DNA from: an uncultured Lachnospiraceae bacterium
GTDB lineage: Bacteria > Bacillota > Clostridia > Lachnospirales > Lachnospiraceae
Length of the DNA stretch: 64,000 nucleotides
Direction of reading: 5' to 3'
NCBI GenBank assembly: GCA_910584965.1
Contig: CAJUDZ010000002.1
Location: forward strand, 166,580 to 230,579
Shown: positions 8,365 to 17,605 of the stretch, in pieces
Position numbering within the stretch: the first letter of the stretch is position 1
Layout: the number at the start of each line of letters is the position of its first letter
Notes under the pieces: model-generated
Database searches by the model: none
Told to the model about the DNA's origin: nothing
Seen by the model: only the letters and a program-made list of their open reading frames with translations
Program-made: the position numbers and the translations under genes

Positions 8365-8832
8365 ATGCGGAACAGGAAGGAAGCGCTTATCCGAAGCATA
8401 TTGCTGAAAAATTATCAGAGTTATTACAGGCTGGCATACAGCTATGTGCATCAGGAGGCGGATGCGATGGATATTGTGCAGGAAGGCGCGTATAAAGCGA
8501 TGTTAAAGGCAGGAAGCCTGCGGGAAGAGCGGTATGCCGGTACATGGGTGTACCGGATTATGATAAATACGGCGAAGGATTATATCAAAAAATATGAGCG
8601 GGAATGCGCGGTGCAGGAAGAGGCCGTTATGGATGCGAAAGAAAACAGCATGGATTTGGACTTAAAGGAGGCGGTAGATAAACTGCCGATGCAGGAGAAA
8701 ACATTGATCATCCTGCGTTTTTATGAAGATAAGCCCTTGTCTGAAATAGCAGAAATCTTGCAGGAAAATTTAAACACGGTCAAAAGCAGGCTTTACAGGA
8801 CGCTGGAAAAGCTGCGCAGGGAACTTGATTAA
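8365..8832 (+). CDS. sigV: ECF RNA polymerase sigma factor (SigV-like)
   Basis: A 155-residue protein of the size of minimal ECF sigmas. Region 2 (YYRLAYSYVHQEADAMDIVQ) binds the -10 element and region 4 (LIILRFYEDKPLSEIAEIL, then NTVKSRLYRTLEKL) binds the -35 element. The start is set at ATG 8365; the ATG four bases upstream is out of frame. GGAGG lies nine bases before it. It is followed after 35 bases by a membrane anti-sigma factor with an RsiV-type sensor domain, so it is probably held at the membrane and released by envelope stress such as lysozyme. The SigV name rests mainly on that partner. Confidence 0.85.
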   Translation: MRNRKEALIRSILLKNYQSYYRLAYSYVHQEADAMDIVQEGAYKAMLKAGSLREERYAGTWVYRIMINTAKDYIKKYERECAVQEEAVMDAKENSMDLDLKEAVDKLPMQEKTLIILRFYEDKPLSEIAEILQENLNTVKSRLYRTLEKLRRELD

Positions 8833-8867
8833 CCTGAGCGTGCAGTAAAGGAAAGGGGTATCAGAAT

Positions 8868-9848
8868 ATGAATAAAAAGATGGAACATTGCAGAACGACG
8901 AAAGATATGGCGAAAGAAATGAGAACGGAAAAGAAGGATTTACAGGAACTGGAGCGCAGACTTCTCAAAGAGAAAGAAGCCTATCGGAACATTCCGGTTC
9001 CGGAAGAATTGAAAGAAAGGGTGGAAAAGGCTGCGGGGCGGGCCGGAAAAATCCATAAGTTCCGTATATCGGCAGCAGTGGCGGCAGCAGCAGCATTTCT
9101 TGTACTTTTACCCAATACGGGGGCGGAGATGGCTTATGCGATGGGAAGTATTCCCGTCATCGGGAAGCTGTTTCAGACGGTTACATTCCGGGATTACCAG
9201 TACGAAAGCGAACGGTTTCATGCGAATGTGGAGGTGCCGCAGATCGTTGTGGAAGACATGGAGGAAACGGAGAAGGGAACGGAAGGGATAACGGGAGAAA
9301 CGTCTGAGTCCGAACAGTTACAGGAGACGTTGGAACAGGTTAATTTCGATATCGATGAAGTAACAGATCAGCTCATCGAGGAATTTAAAAAATCTGCAGA
9401 ACTGGGAGAAAGCTATGGCGGGCTGGAGATCCATCACGAAACGGTTTTGAACAACGAGAACTATTTTACGTTGAAACTTTCTATTTTCCAGTCGGCGGGC
9501 AGCGGTTATGAGTCCTATAAATTTTATACCATCGACAAACGAAGCGGAAAGCGGATTCAGATCGGAGACTTGTTTCAGGAAGGAAGCGGTTATGCGGAAG
9601 CGGTCAGCGAGGATATTAAGGAGCAGATGCGGGCGGCGATGGCGGCGGACGAGATGAAGGCATACTGGGTGGACAAAACGGATATACCGGATTTAAACTG
9701 GCAGGGAATCAAAGAAGACCAGAACTTTTATCTGGATGGGGACGGAAATCTGGTCGTTGTCTTTGACGAATACGAGGTTGCGCCCGGCTACATGGGAGCC
9801 CAGGAATTTACGGTACAACGCAGCGTGTTCGAGAATTTTTTAAAGTAA
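8868..9848 (+). CDS. rsiV: RsiV-like membrane anti-sigma factor (DUF3298)
   Basis: A 326-residue protein. Residues 1-60 are cytosolic and charged and should bind the sigma factor. A hydrophobic helix follows around 64-85 (FRISAAVAAAAAFLVLLPN). The extracellular part ends in a DUF3298-type domain (about 220-326) with the typical DGNLVVVFDEYEVAPGYMG segment. In Bacillus subtilis RsiV binds lysozyme directly through this domain and is then cleaved by signal peptidase and RasP, freeing SigV. By analogy this pair likely controls cell-wall modification against lysozyme, but no modifying enzyme is encoded next to it. Confidence 0.82.
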   Translation: MNKKMEHCRTTKDMAKEMRTEKKDLQELERRLLKEKEAYRNIPVPEELKERVEKAAGRAGKIHKFRISAAVAAAAAFLVLLPNTGAEMAYAMGSIPVIGKLFQTVTFRDYQYESERFHANVEVPQIVVEDMEETEKGTEGITGETSESEQLQETLEQVNFDIDEVTDQLIEEFKKSAELGESYGGLEIHHETVLNNENYFTLKLSIFQSAGSGYESYKFYTIDKRSGKRIQIGDLFQEGSGYAEAVSEDIKEQMRAAMAADEMKAYWVDKTDIPDLNWQGIKEDQNFYLDGDGNLVVVFDEYEVAPGYMGAQEFTVQRSVFENFLK

Positions 9849-9969
9849 TCCGGGTTTCAAAATGCTGCCGGAAGAATCGTTCCGAAGAAGGAAGCAGCGC
9901 CCGAGCTTGTATTTGCTCCGGTTTGGGATTACAATGGAAACAGGACAAAAAGGGCGGAAGGGGCGGATT

Positions 9970-10257
9970 ATGAAAATTGTTATCCTGATGGAGGATACCT
10001 GTGGGAATCCTCTGTGCGAGTGTGAACACGGACTGAGTATTTATATCGAAACGAAGAATCATAAAATTCTGATGGACGCCGGCGCCGGCGGCAAAACGCT
10101 GTTCAATGCGCAGAAATCCGCTTTCGGGGATTACTTTCATGGCGATCGCTATATCGGAGTCGGACACTGTACCGGGCAGAAAGCGGTCGATATCATGCGG
10201 CCGGTGCTCGGGGACAGGCTGACAGCGATGTACTGCGGAATGGAAATTCTGATTTAG
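9970..10257 (+). pseudogene. Internally deleted MBL-fold hydrolase remnant
   Basis: The 95-residue frame starts like the DHPS-type metallo-beta-lactamase-fold hydrolases (MKIVILMEDTCGNPLCECEHG, then LSIYIETKNHKILMDAGAG). It jumps after about residue 57 straight to the usual C-terminal tail of the same family (YIGVGHCTGQKAVDIMRPVLG, ending SGMEILI-like). The central part, with the HxHxDH metal site, is absent. The family is normally about 240-280 residues. The frame remains open, so a short product may be made, but it cannot bind the two metals. An upstream in-frame ATG at 9862 is less likely. It lies between the RsiV gene and pepT. Confidence 0.7.
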
Positions 10258-10334
10258 AAGTCCCGGGATAAGCGGGAAGCGAAGGAAAGGTGCCGGGATA
10301 CGGGACCGGAAAGAAGGAAAGGACGGGATATTTT

Positions 10335-11561
10335 ATGGAAAAAGTAATTGAAAATTTTCTGACCTATGTCAGAATTGATACGGAGTCATCGGAAGAAAGC
10401 ACAACGACGCCCTCCACCATGAAACAGCATGATCTTGCCGGTCTGCTGGTTGAACAGCTGCAAAAAATGGGAGCGGAAGAAATCACTTATGACAAAGAAC
10501 GCTGTTATGTGTATGCTTCGGTGCCGGCTTCCGCGGGATGCGAAAATGCGCCTGTCATCGGCTTTATTTCTCATATGGATACGGCGCCCGCGATGACGGG
10601 GAAGGGCGTAAATCCGCGGATAATAGAAAATTATGACGGACAGGATATCGTTCTGAATCAGGAAAAAAATATTGTGATGCGTACGGCTGATTTCCCGGAA
10701 CTGCCTTCTTATGCGGGAAAAAGACTGATCGTGACCGACGGAACGACCCTGCTCGGCGCGGACGATAAGGCGGGCGTCGCGGAAATCATGGCTATGGCGG
10801 AATATTTTCTGACCCATAAAGAGGCACCGCACGGAAAAATCCGGCTCGGTTTTACGCCGGATGAAGAAGTCGGCGCAGGAGCGGATTATTTTGACGTAAA
10901 ACTGTTTGGCGCGGACTATGCGTATACGGTGGACGGCGGCCGGCTTGGCGAACTGGAATATGAAAATTTCAACGCGGCGGGCGCAAAGGTGACGATACAT
11001 GGGAGAAGCGTGCATCCCGGAGATGCCAAAGACAAGATGCGCAACGCGCTTTTGATGGCCCAGGAATTTCAGTCCCTGCTTCCCGCAGCCGAAAATCCCA
11101 TGTATACATGCGGCTACGAAGGCTTTTATCATCTGGACTCTCTGCATGGAACGGTGGAGGAAGCGGCGGCGGAATATATTATCCGCGACCACGACAAAGA
11201 GAAATTTGAACGGAAAAAAGAGACCTTTCTGCGCACAGGAAAGTTCCTGAATGAAAAATACGGAGCGGGTTCTTTTGAAATTGACTTAAAAGATTCTTAC
11301 TATAATATGAAAGAAATTATCGAACAGCACATGCACCTGATCGAAAATGCGAAAGAAGCCATGAAGGAGCTCGGCATTGAACCTGCGGTCATACCCATTC
11401 GGGGCGGCACGGACGGCGCAAGGCTCTCCTTTATGGGCCTGCCCTGCCCGAACCTGTGCACGGGCGGACAGAATTTCCACGGGCGGTATGAATATGCCTG
11501 TGCGGACGAAATGGAGGCAATTGCAGAACTGCTTGTGAAGATTGCCGGAAAATATGCGTAA
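10335..11561 (+). CDS. pepT: Peptidase T (tripeptide aminopeptidase)
   Basis: A 408-residue protein, the same length as the Escherichia coli enzyme. Metal and catalytic residues of the M20 family are in place: H80 and D82 in HMDTAP, D143 in GADDKAG, and E177-E178 in TPDEEVGAG. The C-terminal IPIRGGTDGARLSFMGLP motif is typical of PepT. It removes N-terminal residues from tripeptides in the cytosol with two zinc ions. The start is taken at ATG 10335 since the conserved family N-terminus MEKVIENFLTYVRIDT begins there; 15 further codons upstream are open but not conserved. A terminator follows. Confidence 0.95.
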   Translation: MEKVIENFLTYVRIDTESSEESTTTPSTMKQHDLAGLLVEQLQKMGAEEITYDKERCYVYASVPASAGCENAPVIGFISHMDTAPAMTGKGVNPRIIENYDGQDIVLNQEKNIVMRTADFPELPSYAGKRLIVTDGTTLLGADDKAGVAEIMAMAEYFLTHKEAPHGKIRLGFTPDEEVGAGADYFDVKLFGADYAYTVDGGRLGELEYENFNAAGAKVTIHGRSVHPGDAKDKMRNALLMAQEFQSLLPAAENPMYTCGYEGFYHLDSLHGTVEEAAAEYIIRDHDKEKFERKKETFLRTGKFLNEKYGAGSFEIDLKDSYYNMKEIIEQHMHLIENAKEAMKELGIEPAVIPIRGGTDGARLSFMGLPCPNLCTGGQNFHGRYEYACADEMEAIAELLVKIAGKYA

Positions 11562-11596
11562 AGACAGGGAAGGAATTATAACGGAGATTCCGGAAG

Positions 11597-11622
11597 CGCA
11601 GGCCAATCGGCCTGCGTTTTTA
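11597..11622 (+). terminator. Intrinsic terminator after pepT
   Basis: CGCAGGCC (11597-11604) pairs with GGCCTGCG (11609-11616) around AATC, followed by a T-rich run. Confidence 0.85.
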
Positions 11623-11656
11623 TTTTTGTATGAATATTTCCGGATATGGTGTTGTA

Positions 11657-11687
11657 TTTACTTGCAATTTCCTGTAAACTATATAAT
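11657..11687 (+). promoter_or_regulatory. Possible promoter of the chemoreceptor gene
   Basis: A perfect TATAAT at 11682-11687 lies 41 bases before ATG 11729. The -35 is weak: TTTACT at 11657-11662 gives a 19-base spacer, while TTGCAA at 11662-11667 would be too close. Confidence 0.4.
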
Positions 11688-11728
11688 ATCTTTACAAAAG
11701 TACTTCACCGGAAGGAGTAATAATTATA

Positions 11729-13414
11729 ATGAAAAAAGCGATGAACCAGTCTATGCTCATTCTTATTCTGAATGGCGTTGCGATCCTCTCTGTGGTTTTT
11801 CTCATGCTTTCACTATCCTCTTACAGTAAAATGAACCGTCAGCTTGATGAAGCGAATGAGGCGCGTTATGAGCTGACCTATAATGCAAACCGTTTTATGA
11901 ACGGCTCGGCTTACCTGACAAATGAAGTGCGGGCTTTTGCGGCAACCGGAAATCAGGAGCATTTCGATAATTACTGGAATGAAATCAATAACCTGAAAAA
12001 CCGTGAGCAGGGCGTTGCGGCCATGCAGGAAATCGGTATTACGGCGGAAGAACAGAAGATGATCGATGAGATGTCGGCTCTTTCCAATTCACTTGTGCCG
12101 TTAGAAGAACAGTCCATGGAAAACGTGCAGGCCGGAGATATGCAGGCGGCGGTGGATTATGTATACGGAGAGGAGTACAGCGCATCCATTGCGGAAATCA
12201 ATGCCATTAAAGAGCGCTTTCTGGAAACGCTGAATGCGAGGACGCTTGGCGAAGTCACAATGCTGAGCGGGGAAGTTGCCCGTCTGAAATCCATGATGGT
12301 TACGGCACTGATTATTGTCGTTATCCTTCAGATGATTAATCTGATATTTGTCAGGATTCGGATTTTAAGCCCTGTCATTGCGGTACGCGATCAGATGGGC
12401 GAAATTGCGGAAGGCAATCTTTCGGCGGAATTTCGTTTACAGCCTGATACTTCCGAGATCGGAATGCTGGTGGAATCGATTTATACAACGAAGCGGGAAC
12501 TCAAAAATTACATACAGGATATCAACCATATTCTTGCGCAGATGGCGCAGGGCAATATGGATTTGATGGTAAACGGCGAATATAAAGGCGAGTTTGTGCC
12601 AATCCGGGACGCAATGATACAGATTCTGGATGCGCTCAACAACGCGCTTTATCAGATCAATCTGACTGCGGAACAGGTATCTTCCGAGTCCAAGAAAATG
12701 GCGGCGGATGCGCAGATTTTATCAAGCGGCGCCGTGAAACAGGCATCGGCAGTAGAAGAGCTTTCTTCGAGCATTAAAGAAATTGCGGGAGAAGTGGAGC
12801 ATACTTCACAGGATGCGGATAATGCCCAGTCATTCTCGCTGGATGCAATGAAACAGCTTCAGATCAGCAACCAGAAGATGGAAGAACTGACCGTTGCGAT
12901 AGAGGATATTTCCAAGGCATCCAATCAGATCGGCGGTATTATCAAAACGATTGAGGATATCGCTTCCCAGACTAATATTCTGGCGCTTAATGCGGCGGTA
13001 GAAGCGGCGCGCGCGGGAGAAGCGGGCAAAGGGTTTGCGGTGGTTGCGGATGAAGTGCAGAATCTTGCCAATAAGAGTTCCGTATCGGCCAAGAGCATCA
13101 CGGAGCTGATCGAAAATTCCCTGCGGCTTGTCAAGCAAGGAACCGTTTTATCGCAGGATACGACCAGAGCGCTTGAAGGCGTTGTTGCCGGAGCGAAGAA
13201 GGTAACGGAGATGGTAGACCGGATTGCGGAATCCGCAACACAGCAGTCACAGTCATTGCAGCAGGTGACGCTGGGGATGAACCAAATATCCGAAGTTGTA
13301 CAGACGAATGCTTCGACGGCGGAAAAATCGGCGTCTTCCGCTAACGAACTGTACAGCCAGGCGGAAGAACTGAAAAATTCGGTGCATAGATTCAAACTTC
13401 GCAGATACCGGTAA
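11729..13414 (+). CDS. Methyl-accepting chemotaxis protein
   Basis: A 561-residue receptor. One membrane helix at about residues 9-30, an extracellular helical sensor of about 160 residues, a second membrane helix near 190-210, then HAMP and a long cytosolic coiled coil. The signalling tip is conserved (EDIASQTNILALNAAVEAA, then RAGEAGKGFAVVADEVQNLA), so it should control CheA. The sensor looks like a four-helix bundle without a recognised ligand motif. Start ATG 11729 follows GGAAGGAG. The nearest signalling partner is the hemerythrin-CheX-receiver gene at 6.8 kb; no che operon is in the window. A terminator follows. Confidence 0.92.
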   Translation: MKKAMNQSMLILILNGVAILSVVFLMLSLSSYSKMNRQLDEANEARYELTYNANRFMNGSAYLTNEVRAFAATGNQEHFDNYWNEINNLKNREQGVAAMQEIGITAEEQKMIDEMSALSNSLVPLEEQSMENVQAGDMQAAVDYVYGEEYSASIAEINAIKERFLETLNARTLGEVTMLSGEVARLKSMMVTALIIVVILQMINLIFVRIRILSPVIAVRDQMGEIAEGNLSAEFRLQPDTSEIGMLVESIYTTKRELKNYIQDINHILAQMAQGNMDLMVNGEYKGEFVPIRDAMIQILDALNNALYQINLTAEQVSSESKKMAADAQILSSGAVKQASAVEELSSSIKEIAGEVEHTSQDADNAQSFSLDAMKQLQISNQKMEELTVAIEDISKASNQIGGIIKTIEDIASQTNILALNAAVEAARAGEAGKGFAVVADEVQNLANKSSVSAKSITELIENSLRLVKQGTVLSQDTTRALEGVVAGAKKVTEMVDRIAESATQQSQSLQQVTLGMNQISEVVQTNASTAEKSASSANELYSQAEELKNSVHRFKLRRYR

Positions 13415-13455
13415 GCGCTTTTATAATCAAAATGATTTTGATCTGATAGAAAAGG

Positions 13456-13488
13456 GCATTTCCTGAAAATTTCAGGGAATGCTTTTTT
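13456..13488 (+). terminator. Intrinsic terminator after the chemoreceptor gene
   Basis: GCATTTCCTGAA pairs with TTCAGGGAATGC (one G-T pair), followed by six T. The gap from 13415 to 13724 otherwise holds only a possible promoter. Confidence 0.8.
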
Positions 13489-13618
13489 AATTTACAGGAA
13501 ATGCTGTAAACGCAGCGGATTTCAGACAAATACGCAGTAAATTTTTGGAACGTGATAAGAAAAAAAACGTGGTAAAACATCCGAAAATAATGCGTGCAAT
13601 CTTTTTTTGTTTGTGATA

Positions 13619-13627
13619 TGCTATTAT
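13619..13627 (+). promoter_or_regulatory. Possible extended -10 promoter
   Basis: TG-C-TATTAT at 13619-13627 is an extended -10 element about 100 bases before the membrane protein gene. No convincing -35 is seen. Confidence 0.3.
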
Positions 13628-13724
13628 GGATATCTTATTTTGGACAAAATGATATTATTAAGACCTGTTCTGAAACAAAATGCTATCAGATGTTCGCAAC
13701 AACAAGCGGGAAAGGAATTCTGCA

Positions 13725-15155
13725 ATGTGGCCTAAAATGACTTATTCGGAGCTTTCGGAAAAATGTATCTTTTTACTGTTGATACTTTCCATGCTTCTGA
13801 CCAAAGAAATCAAAGCGGCCGATTTTCCGGTTTACAGTTTGTTGCTGCTTCTGGCGGCGCTTGGATGGATGGCGGCGGGAATGTTTTTCAATGCGGATAC
13901 CCAAAGACCGTCCGGGGGGCGGAAGCGGCCGGTCTGGCTGCCATTCTGGCCGATACGGTATCGGACCGATCTTCTGGCGCTGGCTGCCATTATTTATGAG
14001 GCGGCGGCGATCGTGTGCAGACTGTTTCAGGATCCGGACAAAGGGGGAATCGATTTTTCGGGAAATGCGGAAGTTCTTGCATGTATGATGATATACTTTC
14101 TGATATCTTCCGGCGCAAAATTTGGTCAGAAGTATTTTGATCTGATCTTATATGGAGGGCTTTTGCTGATTGCGTTCTTTTTATACCGGCATGTGACCGG
14201 AGCCGAGCTGACGGAGTACGGAAACATAATTTTGAAAGATACGGGAGCCGCGGCTTCCTGCTTTATGCTGGTCTGCATGGTCGGCGTTTACCGGTATTGT
14301 GTCTGTAAGGACCGTCTGCGTTCAATATTTTATCTGGCGGTAACCGCTGCCGGATATCTGGCGTTGTTTCTGAACCGGAATATCATCAGTTTCTGGCTGA
14401 TGACGGCTTATTTTCTTGCAATTCCTGTTTTCCTCAGGCCGACAGCCCGGCTGGTAAAAAGGGATATGCAGATGTTTTTCCTGTTTGGTTTCATGTTGAG
14501 CAATATGAGCCTTCTTACGGAATATACGCCGATTTTCGTGACGGATGTTTCTTATTCGCTGGAACACAGCGTCGTTTTGGATTTGCTGCTGGCTGCCGGG
14601 GGAATACTCTTTTTTCATTACTGGGAGAAAATTCCGGAAGGAGTTGATTTGGAGCGTCTTGTCATGCGTAAAATGCGGCGTGTCTATAAGATTTTACTCA
14701 TGGTGTCCGGTATTCTTTTTACCGGTATTGCGGTCAGCGCGGACAGATGGACGGTTTTCGGAGATAAAATGACGGAAGCGGCCTGGCAGGATTTTGCGCT
14801 GCCTCTTGCGGAGGCGGTAAAACAGTCGAAGAGCGGATTTTATTTCTGTTTCCGGGAAGCGGGAGTAACTGCCGGAATTTTTACAGTGGTGTTTTGCACA
14901 TTTATCATATGCAAATTATGGCGGAATTATGGAATGGACAGGCCGATGACAGGAATTTTGATTCTGATCACGGATATTTTTATGGTACAGCTGCTGTTCT
15001 TTAAACCGGCGGCAAATACACTGACTGTTTATTGGATTCTGATGCTGTTTGCGGTTTTTAATAAAGAAGAAAAGACCAGAATGGTCAGCGTCAGGATCCG
15101 TGAAGAAACCCTGCGGATACAGGGTGGGATAGAACGAGGAGAGATGGAAAGTTAA
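13725..15155 (+). CDS. Polytopic membrane protein of unknown function
   Basis: I do not recognise this 476-residue protein. It has about ten or eleven hydrophobic segments spread over its length and a basic hydrophilic C-terminal tail (KEEKTRMVSVRIREETLRIQ). The layout resembles O-antigen ligase or polymerase-type proteins, but no diagnostic loop motif is visible. The start at ATG 13725 is preferred because AAAGGA lies upstream; an in-frame ATG at 13680 lacks a binding site. It leads a series of envelope genes (SH3-domain protein, small membrane protein) on the same strand. One G run of six lies near codon 65. Confidence 0.6.
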   Translation: MWPKMTYSELSEKCIFLLLILSMLLTKEIKAADFPVYSLLLLLAALGWMAAGMFFNADTQRPSGGRKRPVWLPFWPIRYRTDLLALAAIIYEAAAIVCRLFQDPDKGGIDFSGNAEVLACMMIYFLISSGAKFGQKYFDLILYGGLLLIAFFLYRHVTGAELTEYGNIILKDTGAAASCFMLVCMVGVYRYCVCKDRLRSIFYLAVTAAGYLALFLNRNIISFWLMTAYFLAIPVFLRPTARLVKRDMQMFFLFGFMLSNMSLLTEYTPIFVTDVSYSLEHSVVLDLLLAAGGILFFHYWEKIPEGVDLERLVMRKMRRVYKILLMVSGILFTGIAVSADRWTVFGDKMTEAAWQDFALPLAEAVKQSKSGFYFCFREAGVTAGIFTVVFCTFIICKLWRNYGMDRPMTGILILITDIFMVQLLFFKPAANTLTVYWILMLFAVFNKEEKTRMVSVRIREETLRIQGGIERGEMES

Positions 15156-15240
15156 ATCCTCAATCATAAATATAGGCCTGTGTATGGCGTGCTGCGTACA
15201 AATAAATTTTGCAGGCCGAAAGAAAGGCGAGGGTATTGTT

Positions 15241-15939
15241 ATGAGAAAAAGTAAAATATTTGGCAGATTGCTGGCATCGGTGGTTTTGTTCTGCATTTTG
15301 GCCGGAACCGGCCAGTTCGCTTTACCGGTGGAAGCCGCACAGGAAGATGGGGCAGCGCAGAAGGAAGAAGCGGTGCAGGATACCGAAAACACGGAAGATG
15401 CGCAGCTGCCTGAGAGCGGCCTGATTCTCGAAGCGGGAAGGAAGGTCGATATGAAAGCGGAGCCGGCCAAAACGGCGGAGACGCTCATGACTTTTAAAAA
15501 AGGCAGCCTGCTGTTTGCGACAGGTGAGGCAGCAGACGGCTGGTACCATGTAATTTATCAGGGAATGGAAGGCTATGTGGAGGTGCAGGGATTAAGTGCC
15601 CTGGAGCTGGACATAGAAGGTCTGGATGCCGAAATGGCCGCCAATGAAGCCGAAACGAAGTTTGTCGTGGAAGTGGTGGAAAAATACAGGAAGGACGCCA
15701 GACGTTCCAAAATATGGGGAACGGTTATTATTGTGCTTGTAGCCGGCATTTTTGCCGTTGGTATTTTTTCGGCGGTCAGATCGAATAAAATGGACAATGG
15801 AGAAACGGATGGCGATGAAGGCGCTGCTGAAAACAAAGAGAAAGCCGGAAAGAAGGAGAAAAGCAGAGATAATCGAAGAAGGCGGAAGCTGGGCAAACAG
15901 AAGGAACAGGAGCTTGAAATCGAGGATTTGAACGGATAA
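15241..15939 (+). CDS. Secreted, C-terminally membrane-anchored SH3-domain protein
   Basis: A 232-residue protein. It has an N-terminal signal (basic MRKSK, hydrophobic core ending in AXA-like VEAA), then an acidic linker. A bacterial SH3 domain of about 60 residues follows (GLILEAGRKVDMKAEPAKTA to GYVEVQGLSALE). A membrane helix near residues 160-182 and a highly basic Lys/Arg-rich tail complete it. SH3_3 domains usually bind cell-wall peptides. The topology puts the SH3 domain outside and the charged tail in the cytosol. The start at ATG 15241 has a GGCGAGGG site; an upstream in-frame ATG at 15184 gives no signal sequence. A terminator follows. Confidence 0.72.
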   Translation: MRKSKIFGRLLASVVLFCILAGTGQFALPVEAAQEDGAAQKEEAVQDTENTEDAQLPESGLILEAGRKVDMKAEPAKTAETLMTFKKGSLLFATGEAADGWYHVIYQGMEGYVEVQGLSALELDIEGLDAEMAANEAETKFVVEVVEKYRKDARRSKIWGTVIIVLVAGIFAVGIFSAVRSNKMDNGETDGDEGAAENKEKAGKKEKSRDNRRRRKLGKQKEQELEIEDLNG

Positions 15940-16004
15940 CGGAAAACGTTTGGAGATCGAATCGTAATATGAGGAAAAGAACGGGATTGTAAGGCATTTC
16001 CCGA

Positions 16005-16033
16005 AGCGCAGGCGGCCATTGCCTGCGCTTTTT
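16005..16033 (+). terminator. Intrinsic terminator after the SH3-domain gene
   Basis: AGCGCAGGC (16005-16013) pairs with GCCTGCGCT (16021-16029), followed by TTTT. Confidence 0.85.
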
Positions 16034-16134
16034 ATATTGCAATGAGACGTGAATCTTGCTAAAATTGGAACAGAAATCAAAGCAGACATGGCGGGCGGCT
16101 TTGTCGTGCAGAAATAAAAGGACAGGTGAAACCG

Positions 16135-16689
16135 ATGGAAACGAAGGATGAATTGGTTGTAGAAGGGTATCGCTTTGCAACGGTGGCGGATGCCGAAACG
16201 GCAAGAATGGATTTAAAACGGATTAAAAATCTGGAAGACAATCTGGACTACCGCAAGCCGCAGAGCGCGCTTTTGCTTTATCACAGGGCGCTGGAAACGA
16301 GAGTCTTACAGACGCCGATAGGATTTGCCTATCTTTTGTCGGTACAGGAACGGTTGAAACATTACGGCGTGCCGGAAGATAAAATAAAACCGATTCCGCT
16401 CAATATGACTTTCACGAATAAAACGGAAGCGAACCGGTCGATCAGAAGGAGTATCGCCGCGAGACAGCCGGAGTATAAGGGGCGGTTTATCACCTCGGTC
16501 TGCCTGAATATACTGATGGTGATCGTTATAGCCTCTATGTTTGTCATTTCCCTGAGAAGCGATTCTCCCAATATCATTAATTACAGAAGAACGATCCTGA
16601 ACGAATATTCGGAATGGGAACAGGAGCTGACGAGAAGAGAGCAGGCTGTGCGCGAGGCGGAGCAAAAAATGGGAGCTGAGCCAAAATAA
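16135..16689 (+). CDS. Small membrane protein of unknown function
   Basis: A 184-residue protein without a recognised family. Residues 1-115 are hydrophilic and helical. One strong membrane helix lies around 122-145 (FITSVCLNILMVIVIASMFV), and the last 30 residues are charged and probably coiled-coil (EWEQELTRREQAVREAEQKM). I chose ATG 16135 with AGGTGA upstream; GTG 16126 in the same frame is possible. It sits between the SH3-domain gene and an orphan response regulator. Confidence 0.6.
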   Translation: METKDELVVEGYRFATVADAETARMDLKRIKNLEDNLDYRKPQSALLLYHRALETRVLQTPIGFAYLLSVQERLKHYGVPEDKIKPIPLNMTFTNKTEANRSIRRSIAARQPEYKGRFITSVCLNILMVIVIASMFVISLRSDSPNIINYRRTILNEYSEWEQELTRREQAVREAEQKMGAEPK

Positions 16690-16796
16690 AATTACCTGTT
16701 CGTCACAATTTTAACATAATTATGGGGTATACTGAGTTCAGAATCGGCGATGACGGGGAGCTTTATTCATATATTTTTGGAAGGCGGGATATTCGG

Positions 16797-17477
16797 ATGG
16801 ATAAATTGAAGATATTGGTAGTGGATGATGAGAGCCGCATGCGGAAACTGGTCAAAGACTTTCTGACCAAAAGCAATTACGATGTGCTGGAGGCGGAGGA
16901 TGGCAGTCAGGCACTGGATATTTTTTTTGAGCAGAATGACATTGCCTTAATTATCCTGGATGTCATGATGCCCAAAATGGATGGGTGGCAAGTGTGTAAG
17001 GAAGTCCGTTCCTATTCTAAAGTACCGATTATTATGCTGACGGCCAGAGCGGATGAACGGGACGAGCTGCAGGGATTCGAACTCGGCGTGGATGAATATA
17101 TATCAAAACCATTCAGCCCTAAAATTCTGGTTGCGCGGGTAGAAGCGATTCTGCGGCGTACCAGTCAGTTCAACGCAGAAGAAACACTGGAGACGGCCGG
17201 TATCGTGCTGGATAAGACCGCGCATATTGTAACGGTAGACGGTAAAACGGTGGAGCTGAGTTATAAGGAATTTGAATTGCTGTCTTATTTTATGGAAAAT
17301 AAAGGGATTGCGCTTTCCAGAGAAAAAATTCTTAACAGCGTCTGGAATTACGATTATTTCGGCGATGCGAGAACCATTGATACACATGTAAAAAAACTGC
17401 GCAGTAAAATGGGCGAAAAAGGTGATCTGATTAAAACGATCTGGGGAATGGGATACAAATTTGAGGTGAACGAATAA
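16797..17477 (+). CDS. OmpR/PhoB-type response regulator, orphan
   Basis: A 226-residue two-domain regulator. The receiver has the acidic pair DDE near the start (LVVDDE), the phosphorylation site D55 in LILDVMMP and the conserved Lys in YISKPF. The winged helix at about 130-226 has the usual NVSREKILN-like helix and a recognition helix RTIDTHVKKLRSKMG. The family N-terminus MDKLKILVVDDE fixes the start at ATG 16797; the 25 upstream in-frame codons are not conserved. No histidine kinase is adjacent, so its partner must be elsewhere. Confidence 0.9.
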   Translation: MDKLKILVVDDESRMRKLVKDFLTKSNYDVLEAEDGSQALDIFFEQNDIALIILDVMMPKMDGWQVCKEVRSYSKVPIIMLTARADERDELQGFELGVDEYISKPFSPKILVARVEAILRRTSQFNAEETLETAGIVLDKTAHIVTVDGKTVELSYKEFELLSYFMENKGIALSREKILNSVWNYDYFGDARTIDTHVKKLRSKMGEKGDLIKTIWGMGYKFEVNE

Positions 17478-17543
17478 AGGATAGAACACGACTTTTCAGC
17501 TTGAAACACAAAAGAAACAGGAAAGAAGATGAATTATAAAATA

Positions 17544-17572
17544 TTGTAATTTTATTGATACCGCGTTAAAAT
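17544..17572 (+). promoter_or_regulatory. Probable promoter of the small coiled-coil gene
   Basis: TTGTAA (17544-17549) and TAAAAT (17567-17572) with a 17-base spacer, 34 bases before ATG 17606. Confidence 0.45.
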
Positions 17573-17605
17573 CTCCACCCACTAAGAGAAAGGAGATGTA
17601 ACGCT

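Noticed and set aside
10386..11192. Long antisense frame opposite pepT
   Set aside because: Shadow of a conserved gene with strong codon bias; no RBS or promoter.
13911..13919. Run of six G in the membrane protein gene, and similar ones in bioY and scfB
   Set aside because: Six G in GC-richer genes is not unusual and these frames are intact.
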